Shown in pieces: positions 35,061 through 47,864 of a stretch of DNA of 64,000 nt (position 1 is the stretch's first letter; every line of letters starts with the position of its first letter). Location: the NCBI GenBank assembly GCA_023101885.1, contig JALPQD010000826.1, forward strand, positions 372,001 to 436,000, written 5' to 3'. The position numbers and the translations under genes are program-made. The DNA is from Typhlomys cinereus. Lineage: Eukaryota > Chordata > Mammalia > Rodentia > Platacanthomyidae. Below the pieces are notes generated by a model. The model saw nothing but the letters and a program-made list of their open reading frames with translations. It had not been told where the DNA came from and ran no database searches.

Positions 35061-38000
35061 GTATAGGAATTTCTCTCGGATACTTTTCCCTAAGAAATGA
35101 AATTCCAACATTTCACTCTGAATCCTGCGCACTTGGTTGACTCTTTTGGAAAATCATGTCCCGCGGGAACATGTTATATGTAAATGTCACGAAATAAGTA
35201 TGATCTTCTCCTGAACACAAATTGAACACTATAGAATCTTCGGTAGGATACTTATCCCTAAGAAGTTCACTTCCAACATTTGACTCTCAGTCCTCCTCAC
35301 TTGGTTCACTATTTTGGAAAATCAAGGCCTGCGTGAACATATTTCATGAAAACGTCACAAGACCAGTGTGAATTTCTCCTGAACATAAAAAGTTACAACA
35401 TATGAACATCTACAGGATCCTTATCACTGAGAAGAGAAAGTGAAAAATGTGAATTTGCCGCATCCTCACTTGGTCACTATTTTCAAGCTCTTTACAACCC
35501 TGAACATAGTTGGTAGAATCAGTACAAAACAAATGTTGTTTTCTCTAGAATTGAAAGTTTTACAGTTTAGATACCTGTGTAGCATACTTATCCCAGAGAA
35601 GTGCACATGCTACACATGACTTCCCAAAGAAGTGCACATGCTACATATGACTGTGAGTCCTCTTCACTTGGTTCACGATTTTGGAAGGGAATGACATGCA
35701 TGAACATGTTTCATGGAAACGTCGTAAACAAGTGTGATTTCCTCCTGAACAAAAAGAGGTACAATATTGAATCTTCTGAACGATACTTATCCTAAAGAAG
35801 TGCACTTGCAACATTTAACTCACTTGGTTCACTATTTTGTAAAATCATGGCTTGTGTGAAAATATGACATTCAAATGTCACAAAAAAAGTATGAGTTTCG
35901 TCTGAACACAAATGGTACAGTATAGGAACCTATCTAGGATACTTATCCCTAAGAAGTGAAATTCCAACATTTGACTCTGAATCCTCCGCACTTGGTTCAC
36001 TATTTTGGAAAATCATGGTCTGCGAGAACATGTGATATGTGAATGTCCCAAAACAAGTATGATCTTCTCCTGAACACAAAGTGTAAAACTATAATATCTT
36101 CGGTAGGATATTTATCCCTAAGAAGTGCACCTCCAACATTTGACTGTCAGTCCAGCTCACTTGGTTCACTATTTTGGAAAATCAAGGCCTGCGTGAACAT
36201 ATTCCATCAAAACGTCACAAAACCAGTGTGAATTTCTCCTGAATATAAAAAGTATCAACGTATGAACATCTATAGGATTCTTATCACTGAGAAGAGAAAG
36301 TGAAACATGTGAATTTGACGCGTCCTCACTTGGTCACTATTTTCAAGCTCTTTACAAGCCTGAACATAGTTGGTAGAATCAGTACAAAACAAATGTTGTT
36401 TTCTCCAGAATACAAAGTTTTACAGTCTAGCAACCTGTGTAGCATACTTATCCCAAAGAAGTGCACTTGCTACACATGACTTCCCAAAGAAGTGCACATG
36501 CTACACATGACTTCCCAAAGAAGTGCACATGTTACGTATGACTGTGAGTCCTCTTCACTTGGTTCACTATTTTGGAAGGGAATGACATGCATGAACATGT
36601 TTCATGGAAACGTCGTAAAGCAAGTGTGTTTTCCTCCTGAACACAAAGAGTTACAATATAGAAACGTCTGTTCGATACTTATCCTAAAGTAGCGCACTTG
36701 CAACATTTAACTCAGAGTCTTCCTCCCTAGGTTCACTATTTTGTAAAATCATGGCCTGTGTGAACATGTGCCATGCAAATGTCAAAAACAATTATGATTT
36801 TCGCCTGAACACAAATGTTACAGTATAGGAACTTCTCTAGGATTGTTATCCCTAAGAAGTGAAATTCCAATATTTGACTCTGAATCTTCCGCACTTGGTT
36901 CACTCTTTTGGAAAATCATGGCCTGTATGAACATGTTATATGCGAATGTCACAAAACAAGTATGATCTTCTCCTGAACACAAATTGTAACACTATAGAAT
37001 CTTCTGTAGGATACATATCCCTATGAAGTGCAGCTCCAACATTTGACTCTCAGGCCTCCTCACTTGGTTCACTATTTTGGAAAATCAAGGCCTGCGTGAA
37101 TATATTCGATGAAAACGTCACAAAACCAGTGCGAATTTCTCCTGAACATAAAAAGTTACAACGTTTGAACATCGACAGGATTCTTCTCACTGAGAAGAGA
37201 AAGTGAAACATGTGAATTTGACGCGTCCTCCCTTGGTCACTATTTTCAAGCTTATTATAAGCTTGAACATAGTTGGTAGAATCAGCACAAAACAAATGTT
37301 GTTTTCTCCAGAATACAAAGTTTTACAGTCTAGAAAGTTGTGTAGGATACTTATCACAAACAAGTGCACATGCTGCACATGACTTCCCAAAGAAGTGCAC
37401 ATGGTACATATGACTGTGAGTCCTCTTCACTTGGTTCACTATTTAGGAAGGGAACGACATACAGGAACATGTTTCATGGAAATGTCGTAAATCAAGCATG
37501 GTTTCCTCCTGAACACAAAGAGTTACAATATAGAAACTTCTGTTCAATACTTATCCTAAAGAAGTGCACTTGCAACATTAACTAAGAGTCCTCCCCACTT
37601 GATTCACTATTTTGTAAAATCATGGCTTGTGTGAACATGTGCCATTCAAGTGTCAAAAACAAGTATGATTTTCGCCTGAACACAAATGTTACAGTATAGG
37701 AACTTCTCTAGGATACTTATCCCTAAGAAGTGAAATTCCAACATTTGACTCTGAATCTTCCGCACTTGGTTCACTATTATTCAAAATCATGGCCTGCGTG
37801 AACACGTTATAGGCAAATGTCACAAAACAAGTATGATCTTCTCCTGAACATAAAGTGTTACACTATAGAATCTTCTGTAGGATACTTTTCCCTATGAAGT
37901 GCAGCTCCAATATTTGACTCTCAGGCCTCCTCACTTGGTTCACTATATTGGAAAGTCAAGGCCTGTGTGAATATATTCGATAAAAACGTCACAAAACCAG

Positions 38001-41000
38001 TGTGAATTTCTCCGGAACATAAAAAGTTACAACGTATGAACATCGACAGGATTCTTCTCACTGAGAAGAGAAAGGGAAACATGTGAATTTGACGCGTCCC
38101 CACTTGGTCACTATTTTCAAGCTCTTTACAAGCCTGAACATAGTTGGTAGAATCAGCACAAAACAAATGTTGTTTTCTCCTGAATACAAAGTTTTACAGT
38201 TGAGAAACGTGTGTAGGATACTTATCCCAAAGAAGTGCACATGCTGCACATGACTTCCCAAAGAAGTGCACATGCTACATATGACTGTGAGTCCTCTTCA
38301 CTTGGTTCACTATTTAGGAAGAGAACGACATGCACTAACATGTTTCATGGAAACGTCGTAAAACAAGTGTGATTTCCTCCTGAACAAAAAGAGTTACAAT
38401 ACAGACACTTCTGTTCGATACTTATTCTATAGAAGTGCACTTGCAACATTTAACTCCGAGTCCTCCTCACTTGGTTCACTATTATGGAAAATCGTGGCCT
38501 GCGTGAAAATGTTATAGGCAAATGTCGCAAAAAAAGTATGATCTTCTCCTGAACACAAAGTGTAACACTATAGAATCTTCTGTATGTTACTTATCCCTAA
38601 GAAGTTCACCTCCAACATTTGACTCTCAGTGCAGCTCACTTGGTTCACTATTTTGGAAAAACAAGGCCTGCGTAAACATATTCCATGAAAACATCACAAA
38701 ACCAGTGTGAATTGCTCCTCAACATAAAAAGTTACAACATATGAACATCTACAGCATTCTTATCACTGAGAAGAGAAAGTGAAACATGTGAATTTGACTT
38801 GTCCTCACTTGGTCACTATTTTCAAGCTCATTACAGGCCTGAAGATCGTTGGTAGAATCAGCACAAAACAAATGTGGTTTTCTCCAGAATACAAAGTTTT
38901 ACAGTCTAGAAACTTGTGTACGATACTTAAGCCAAGGAAGTGTACATGCTACACATGATTTCCCAAAGAAGTGCACATGCTATATATGACTGTGAGTCCT
39001 CTTCACTTGGTTCACTTGTTTGGAAGGGAATGACATGCATGAACATGTTTCATAGAAACGTCATAAAACAAGTGTGATTTCCTTCTGAACACAAAGACTT
39101 ACAATATAGAAACTTCTATTCGATAATTGTCCTAAAGAAGTGCACTTGTAACATTTAACTCAGAGTCCTCCTCTCTTGGTTCACTATTTTGTAAAATCAT
39201 GGCCTGTGTGAACATGTGCCATTCAAATGTCAAAAACAACTATTATTTTCGCCTGAACACAAATGTTACAGTATAGGAACTTCTCTAGGATACTTATCCC
39301 TAAGAAGTGAAATTCCAACATTTGACTCTTGAATCTTTAGCACTTGGTTCACTATTATGGAAAATCATGGCCTGCGTGAACATGTTATGTGCAAATGTCA
39401 CAAAACAAGTATGATCTTCTCCTGAACACAAAGTGTAACACTATACAATCTTCTGTAGGATACTTATCCCTAAATGGTGCACCTCCAACATGTGACTCTC
39501 AGTCCAGGTCACTTGGTTCACTATTTTGGAAAATCAAGGCCTGCGTGAACATATTCCATGAAAACGTCACAAAACCAGTGTGAATTTCTCCTGAACATAA
39601 AAAATTACAACGTATGAACGTCTACAGGATTCTTATCACTGATAAGAGAAAGTGAAATATGTGAATTCGACTCGTCCTCACTTGGTCACTATTTTCAAGC
39701 TAATTACAAGCCTGAACATAGTTGTTAGAATCAGTACAAAACAAATGTTCTTTTCTCCAGAATACAAAGTTTTACAGTCTAGAAACCTGTGTGGGATACT
39801 TGTCCCTAAGAAGTGTACATGCTACATATGACTTCCCAAAAAAGTGCACATGCTACATATGAGTGTGTGTCCTGTTCACTTGGTTCACTATTTTGGAAGG
39901 GAATGACATGCATGAACATGTTTCATGGAAACGTCGTAAACAATTGTGATTTCCTCCTGAACACAAAGAGTTACAATATAGAAACTTCTGTTCGATACTT
40001 ATCCTAAAGAAGTGTACTTGCAACATTTAACGAAGAGTCCTCCTCACTTGGTTCACTATTTTTTAAATCATGGCCTGTGTGAACATGTGCCATTCAAATG
40101 TCACAAAACAAGTATGAGTTTTGCCTGAACACAAATGTTACAGTATAGGAAGTTCTCTAGGGTACTTATCCCTAAGAGGTGAAATTCCAACATTTGACTC
40201 TGAATCCTCTGCACTTGGCTCACTATTTTGGAAAATCATGGCCTGCGAGAACATGTGATATACAAATGTCACAAAACAAGTATGATCATCTCCTGAACAC
40301 AAAGTGTAACACTACAGAATTTTCTGTAGGATACTAATTCCTAAGAAATGCACCTCCAACATTTGACTCTCAGTCCTCCTCACTGTGTTCACTATTTTGG
40401 AAAATCAAGGCCTGCGTGAACATATTCCATGAAAACGTCACAAAACCAGTGTGAATTTCTCCTGAACATAAAAAATTACAACGTATGAACGTCTACAGGA
40501 TTCTTATCACTGATAAGAGAAAGTGAAATATGTGAATTCGACTCGTCCTCACTTGGTCACTATTTTCAAGCTAATTACAAGCCTGAACATAGTTGTTAGA
40601 ATCAGTACAAAACAAATGTTCCTTTCTCCAGAACACAAAGATTTACAGTCTATAAACCAGTGTAGGATACTTATCCCAAAAGAGTGCACATGCTACATAT
40701 GACTTCCCAAAAAAGGACACGTGCTACATATGAGTGTGAGTCCTCTTCACTTGGTTCACTATTTTGGAAGGGAACGACATGCATGAACATGTTTCATGGA
40801 AACCTCATAAATAAGTGTGATTTCCTCCTGAACACAAAGAGTTACAATATAGAAACTTCTGTTCGATACTTATACTAAAAAGTGCACTTGCAACATTTAA
40901 CTCAGAGTCCTCCTCACTTGGTTCACTATTTGTAAAATCATGGCCTTTGTGAACATGTGCCATTCAAATGTCACAAAACAAATATGAGTTTCGCCTGAAC

Positions 41001-42788
41001 GCAAATGTTACAGTATAGGAACTTCTCTAGGATTGTTATCCCTAAGAAGTGAAATTCCAACATTTGACTCTGAATCCTCCCCACTTGGTTCACTCTTTTG
41101 GAAAATCATGGCCTGCTTGAATATGTTATATGTAAATGTCACAAAACAAGTATGATCTTCTCCTGAACACAAAGTGTAACACTATAGAATCTTCTGTAGG
41201 ATACTTATCCCTAAAAGTACACCTCCAATATTTGACTCTCAGTCCTCATCACTTGGTTCACTATTTTGGAAAATCAAGGCCTGCGTAAACATGTTCCATG
41301 AAAATGTCACAAAACCAGTGTGAATTTCTCCTGAACATAAAAAGTTACAACGTATGAACATGTATAGTATCCGTATCACTGAGAAGAGAAAGTGAAACAT
41401 CTGAATTTGATGCGTCCTCACTTGGTCACTATTTTCAAGCTCTTTAGAAGCCTGAACGTAGTTGGTAGAATCAGCACAAAACAAATGTTCTTTTCTCCAG
41501 AATACAAAGTTTTACAGTCTAGAAACCTGTGTAGGATACTTATCCCAAAGAAGTACACATGCTACACATGACTTCCCAAAGAAGTGCACATGCTACATAT
41601 GACTGAGTCCTCTTCACTTGGTTCACTATTTTGGAAGCGAACGACATGCATGAACATGTTTCATAGAAACGTCGTAAATAAGTGTGATTTCCTCCTGAAC
41701 ACAAAGAGTTACAATATAGAAACTTCTGTTCGATACTTACCCTAAAGAAGTGCACTTGCAACATTTAACTCAGAGTCCACCTCAATTGGTTCACTATTTG
41801 TAAAATCATGGCCTGTGTGAACATGTGCCATTCAAATGTCACAAAACAAGTATGATTTTCGCCTGAACACAAATGGTACAGTATAGGAACCTCTCTAGGA
41901 TACTTATCCCTAAGAAGTGAAATTCCAACATTTGACTCTGAATCCTCCCCACTTGGTTCACTGTTTTGGAAAATCATGGCCTGCGAGAACATATGATATG
42001 TGAATGTCCCAAAACAAGTATGATCTTCTCCTGATCACAAAGTGTAAACCTATAGAATCATCTGTTGAATACTTATCCCTAAGAAGTGCACCTCCAACAT
42101 TTGACTCTCAGTCCTCCTCAATTGGTTCACTATTTTGGAAATCAAAGCCTGCGTGAACATGTTCGATGAAAACGTCACAAAACCAGTGTGAATTTCTCCT
42201 GAACATAAAAAGTTACAACGTATGAACATCTACAGGATTGTTATCACTGAGAAGAGAAAGTGAAACATGTGAATTTGACGTGTCCTCACTTGGTCACTAT
42301 TTTCAAGCTCTTTACAAGCCTAAACATAGTTGGTAGAATCAGTACAAAACAAATGTTCTTTTCTCCAGAATACAAAGTTTTACAGTCTAGAAACCAGTGT
42401 AGGATACTTATCACAAAAGAGTGCACATGCTACATATGACTTCCCAGAAATGGACACGTGCTACATATGAGTGTGAGTCCTCTTCACTTGGTTCACTATT
42501 TTGGAAAGAAATGACATGCATGAACATGTTTCATGGAAACGTCGTACGAAAAGTGTGATTTCCTCTTGAACACAAAGAGTTACAGTATAGAAACTTCTGT
42601 ACTACACTTATGCTAAAGAAGTGCACTTGCAACATTTGACTCAGAGTCCTCCTCATTTGGGTCACTATTTTGTAAAATCATGGCCTGTGTGAATAGGTGG
42701 CATGCAAATGTCACAAAACAAGCATGATTTTCTCCTGAACGCAAATGTTACAGTATACTAACTTCTGTAGGATACTTATCCCTAGGAA
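35061..42788 (+). repeat. Satellite array, block 4: 5-monomer higher-order repeat (about 870 bp)
   Basis: The anchor monomer recurs near 35440, 36298, 37200, 38075, 38780, 39650, 40521, 41390 and 42261. Most intervals are about 860-900 bp, with one of about 700 bp. Five 168-bp monomers plus a 31-bp internal duplication give 871 bp. The stretch 39585-39770 is essentially identical to 40456-40640 at exactly 871 bp. This block therefore has a different higher-order period from the left end of the window. Confidence 0.88.
36451..36540 (+). repeat. 31-bp tandem sub-repeat inside a monomer (three copies)
   Basis: A segment of 31 bp starting GAAGTGCACATGCTACACAT and ending CCCAAA is repeated in tandem: two full copies and the original landing at GTACGTATGACTG-type sequence. 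Double copies recur in most 5-mer units, for example near 35600, 37365, 38240, 39800, 41555, 58665, 59515 and 61225. It lengthens the unit from 840 to about 871 bp. Confidence 0.85.
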
Positions 42789-45700
42789 TTACAGTATAGC
42801 AACATTTGGCTCTGAATCCTCCTCACTTAGTTCACTATTTTGAAATTTCATGGCCTGTGTAAACATGTCCCATGCAAATGTCACAAAACAAGGATGATAT
42901 TCTCCGGAATACAAATGTTGCAGTGTAGCAACTTCTCTAGGATACTTATCCCCTAGAAGTGCACTTCCTATATTTGATCCTGAATCCTCCGCACATGGTT
43001 CACTATTTAGGAAATCATCTCCTACATGAATAGGTTCCATGGAAACGTCGCAAAACAAGTGGGATTTTATGCAGGACAAAAAGAGGTACAGTATCGAAAC
43101 TTCTGTAGGATACTTACCACTAAGAAGTGCACTTCCAACATTTGACTCTGAGTCCTCCTCACTTGATTCACTATTTTGGAAAATCATGTCTGTGTGAACA
43201 TGTTCCAGGGAAACATTGCAATACAAATGTGATACTCTCCTGAGCACAAAGAAAGACAGTACAGAAACTTTGGTGGGATAATTACCACTAAGAAGAAGAG
43301 CACTTGCGCCATTTGACTCTGACTCCTTCTCTCTTGGTTCACTATTTTGGAATATCATGGCTAGCGTGTAAATGATCTATTGACTGTCGCACAACAAGTA
43401 TGATTTCTCCTAATCACAAAGAGTTCCAGTATAGAAACTTCTGTAGCATACATGTCCCAACGAAGAGCACTTGCATCATTTGACTCTGAGTCATCCTCAT
43501 TTCGTAACCTTTTTGGAAAAATCATATCCTGCTTCAAAATGTTCCATGGAACTGTGGCACAACAACTGTAATTTTCTCCTGAACACAAAGAGTTACAGTA
43601 TAGGAACTTCCGTTGGACATTTACCAGTAAGATGTGCACGTGCAATATTTGAATCTGAACCCTCCTCACATGGTACACTGTTTTGGAAAATCATGGCCTG
43701 CGTGAACATGTTATATGCAAATGTCGCAAAACAAATATGATCTTCTCTTGAACACAAAGTGTTACAGCATAGAATCTTCTGTAGGATACTTATCCCTAAG
43801 AAGTACACTTCCAACATTTGACTCACAGTCCTCCTCACTTGGTTCACCATTTTGGAAAATCATGGCCTGCGTGAACATATTCCATGAAAACGTCACAAAA
43901 ACAGTGTGATTTTCTCCTGAACATAAAAAGTTACAACATACGATCATCTACAGGATTCTTATCACTGAGAAGTGAAAGTGAAACGTGAATTTGACGCTTC
44001 CTCACTTGGTCACTATTTTCAAGTTCATTAGAGGCCTGAACATAATTGGTAGAATCAGCCCAAAACCAATGTTGTTTTCTCCAGAACACAAAGTTTTACC
44101 GTCTAGAAACCAGTGTAGGATACTTATCGCAAAGAAGTGCACATGCTAGGTATGACTGTGAGTCCTCTTCACTTGGTTCACGATTTGGGATGCTTGAATA
44201 TGTTTCATGGATACGTCGTACAACAAGTGGGATTTCCTCTTGAACACAAAGAGTTACAGTATAGAAACTTCTGTACGACACTTATGCTAAAGAAGTGCAC
44301 TTGCAACATTTGACTCAGAGTCCTCCTCACTTGGTTCACTATTTTGTAAAATCATGGCCTGTGTGAATATGTGCCATGGAAATGTCACAAAACAGGTATG
44401 ATTTTCTCCTGAAGGCAAATGTTACTGTATACAAAATTCTGTAGGATACTTCTCCCTAAGAGGTGCACTTCCACCATTTGACCCTGAATCCTCTTCTCTT
44501 GGTTCACTATTTTGGAAGTTCATGGCCTGCGTGAACATGTTCCATGCAATTGTCACACAACAAGTATGATATTCTCCTGAATGCAAATGTGACAGTGTAG
44601 AAACTTCTCTAGGATACTTATCCTCAAGAAGTGCACTTCCTACATTTGATTCTGAATCCTCCGCACATGGTTCACTATTTAGGACATCATCTCCTACATG
44701 AATAGGTTCCATGGAAACGTGGCAAAACTAGTGGGATTTTATGCAGGACACAAAGAGGTACAGTTTCGAAACTTCTGTAGGATACTTACCACTAAGAAGT
44801 GCACTTCCAACATTTGACTCTGAGTCCTCCTCACTTGATTCACTATTTTGGAAAATCATACCTGCGTGAACACGTTCCAGGGAAGCATTCCAAAACAAGT
44901 GTGATACTCTCCTGAACACAAAGAATTACAGTACAGAAACTTTGGTGGGGTACTTACCGCTAAGAAGAGCACTTGCAACATTTGACTCTGAGTCCTTCTC
45001 TCTGGTTCATTATTTTGGAATATCTTGGCTTGCGTGTAAATGTTCCATTGACTGTCGCACAACAAGTGTAACTTTTTCCTGATCACACAGAGTTATAGTA
45101 TAGAAACTTCTGTAGGATACATATCCGAACGAAGTGCACTTGCAACATTTGACTCTGAGTCATCCTCACTGGGTTAACTATTTTGGAAAAATCATGGCCT
45201 GCTTCAACATGTTCCAGGGAAATGTGGCACAACAAATGTTACTTTCTCCTGAACACAAAGAGTTACACTATAGGAACTTCCGTAGCATACTTACCAGTAA
45301 GAAGTGCACGTGCAATATTTGACTCTGAACTCCCCTCACTTGGTTCACTATTTTGGAAAATCATGGCCTGCCTCAACATGTTAAATGCAAATGTCGCAAA
45401 ACAAGTGTGATCTTCTCCTGAACACAAATTGTTACAGTACAGAATCTTCTGTAGGATACTTATCCCTAAGAAGTGCACTTCCAACATTTGACTCTCAGTC
45501 TTCCTCACTTGGTTCACTCTTTTGGAAAATCAAGGCCTGCTTTAACATGTTCCATGTAAATGTGGCACAACAACTGTTATTTTCTCCTGAACACAAAAAG
45601 TTACAGTATAGAAACTTCTGTAACCACACTGATCCTAAAAAAGTGCACTTGCATCATTTGACTCAGCGTCCTCCTCACTTGGATCTCTATTTTGGAAAAT

Positions 45701-47672
45701 CATGGCCTGTGTGAACATGTGCCATGCAAATGTCACAAAACAAGTATGGTTTTCTCGAGAATGCAAATGTTACAGTATACAAACTTCTGTAGGATACTTA
45801 TCCCTAAGAGGTGCACTTCCAGCATTAGACTCTGAATCCTCCTCACTTGGTTCACTATTTTGGAAATTCATGGCCCACGTGAACATGTTCCATGCAAATG
45901 TCACAAAACAAGGATGATTTTCTCCTGAACGCAAATGTTACAGTGTAGAAACGACTCTAAGATACTTATCCCGAAGAAGTGCACTTCCTATATTTGATTC
46001 TGAATCCTCCACACTTGGTTCACTATTTTGGAAATCATCTCCTGCATGAATAGCTCCATGGAAATGTCGCCAAACAAGTGTGATTTTATGCAGGAAAAAA
46101 AGAGGTACAGTATCGAAACTTCTGTAGGATACTTACCACTAAGAAGTGCACTTCCAACTTTTGACTCTGAGTCCTCCTCACTTGGTTCACTATTTTGGAA
46201 AGTCGTAGCCTGCGTGTACATGTTCCATGGAAGCATTCCAAAACAAGTGTGATACTCTCCTGAACACAAAGAATTACAGTATAGAACCTTTTGTGGGATA
46301 CTTACCGCTAAGAAGAACACTTGCAACATTTGACTCTGAGTCATTCTCTCTTGGTTCACTATTTTGGAATATCATGGCTTGCGTGTAAATGTTCTATTGA
46401 CTCGCACACAACAAGTGTGACTTTCTCCTGATCTCAAAGAGTTACAGTATAGAAACTTCTGTAGGATACGTGTCCCAACGAACTACACTTGCAACATTTG
46501 ACTCTGAGTCATCCTCACTTGGTTAACTATTTTGGAAAAATCATGGCCTGCTTCAACATGTTCCATGGAAATGTAGCACAACAAATGTTATTTTCTCGTG
46601 AACACAGAGTTGCACTATACGAAGTTCCGTAGGATACTTACCGGTAAGAAGTGCACGTGCAATATTTGACTTTGAACCCTCCTCACTTGGTTCACTATTT
46701 TGGAAAATCATGGCCTGCGTGAACATGTTTTATGCAAATGGCGCAAAACAAGTGTGATCTTCTCCTGAACACAAAGTGTTACAGTATAGAACATTCTGTA
46801 GAATACTTGTCCCTAAGAAGTGCACTTCCAACATTTGCCTCTCAATCTTCCTCACTCGGTTCACTCTTTTGGAAAATCAAAGCCTGCTTGATCATATTCC
46901 ATGAAAACATCACAAAACCAGTGTGATTTCCTCCTGAACATAAAAAGTTACAATGTATGAACATTTACAGGATTCTTTTCACTGAGAAGTGGAAGTGAAA
47001 CATGTGAATTTGACGCTTCCTCACTTGGTCACCAATTTTCAAGCTCATTACAGGCCTGAACATAGTTGGTAGAATCACCAAAAAACGAATGTTGTTTTCT
47101 CCAGAACACAAAGTTTTACAATCTAGAAACCTGTGTAGGATACTTATCCCAAAGAACTGCACATGCTACATATGACTGTGAGTCCTCTTCACTTGGTTCA
47201 TACTTTTGGAAGGGAATGACATGCATGAACATGTTTCATGGAAACGTCGTACAACAAGTGTGATTTCCTCCTGAACACAACGAGTTACAGTGTAGAAACT
47301 TCTGTACGACACTTATCCTCAAGAAGTGCACTTGCAACATTTGACTCAGAGTCCTCCTCACTTGGCTCACTATTTTGTAAAATCATGGCCTGTGTGAACA
47401 TGTGCCATGCTAATTTCACAAAACAAGTGTGATTTTCTCCTGAATGCAAATGTTACAGTATACAAACTTCTATAGGATACTTCTCCCTAAGAAGTGGACT
47501 TCCAGCATTGGACTCTGAATCCTCCACATGTGGTTCACTATTTTGGAAATTCATGGCCTGAGTGTACATGTTCCATGCAAATGTAACAAGACAAGTATGA
47601 GTTTCTCCTGAACGCAAATGTTACAGTGTAGAAACTTCTCTAGGATACTTATCCCCAAGAAGTGCACTTCTG
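42789..47672 (+). repeat. Satellite array, block 5a (about 29 monomers)
   Basis: This is uninterrupted 168-bp satellite. Parts are shared with block 5b: about 43361-44240 corresponds to 51096-51977 (offset 7735 bp), about 44046-44460 to 48423-48840 (offset 4377 bp), and about 42910-43358 to 48967-49416 (offset 6058 bp). The differing offsets show repeated unequal exchange and no single duplication. The antisense open frame at 42789-43358 (189 codons) is satellite read-through. Confidence 0.92.
47661..47672 (+). repeat. Target-site duplication, left copy, of U1 retropseudogene
   Basis: AGTGCACTTCTG is found here and at 47853-47864, flanking the insert. Confidence 0.9.
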
Positions 47673-47854
47673 TTTTTTTTTTGTTTTTTTTTTTTTTACA
47701 GGGGAGAGCGCGAACGCAGTCCCCCACTAACACAAATTATGCAGACGAGTTTCCCACATTTGGGGAAATCGCAGGGGTCAGCACATCCGGAGTGCAATGG
47801 ATAAGCCTCGCCCTGGGAAAACCACCTTCGTGATCATGGTATCTCCCCTGCCAG
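47673..47854 (-). pseudogene. RNU1 pseudogene: U1 snRNA retropseudogene with poly(A) tail, antisense
   Basis: On the minus strand, 47854 down to 47699 reads as U1 small nuclear RNA: CTGGCAGGGGAGATACCATG, the Sm-site region AATTTGTG and the 3' end GCGTTCGCGCT are all recognisable. It is 156 bp with no length change, so it matches the 164-nt RNA minus its first 8 nucleotides, the stretch that pairs with 5' splice sites. I see three substitutions near the 3' half. A 25-bp A tail (47673-47697 as T on the plus strand, one interruption) and a 12-bp target-site duplication show L1-type retrotransposition. With no 5' end and an appended A tail it is not a functional U1 gene. Confidence 0.95.
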
Positions 47855-47864
47855 TGCACTTCTG
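47853..47864 (+). repeat. Target-site duplication, right copy, of U1 retropseudogene
   Basis: This is a perfect copy of 47661-47672. Its first two bases could also belong to the U1 sequence. The same short monomer variant without an insert is at about 50702-50713. Confidence 0.88.

Noticed and set aside
47699..47854. Functional U1 snRNA gene
   Set aside because: The 5' end is missing, a poly(A) tail is attached, it is flanked by a target-site duplication, and there is satellite where the proximal promoter element would be.
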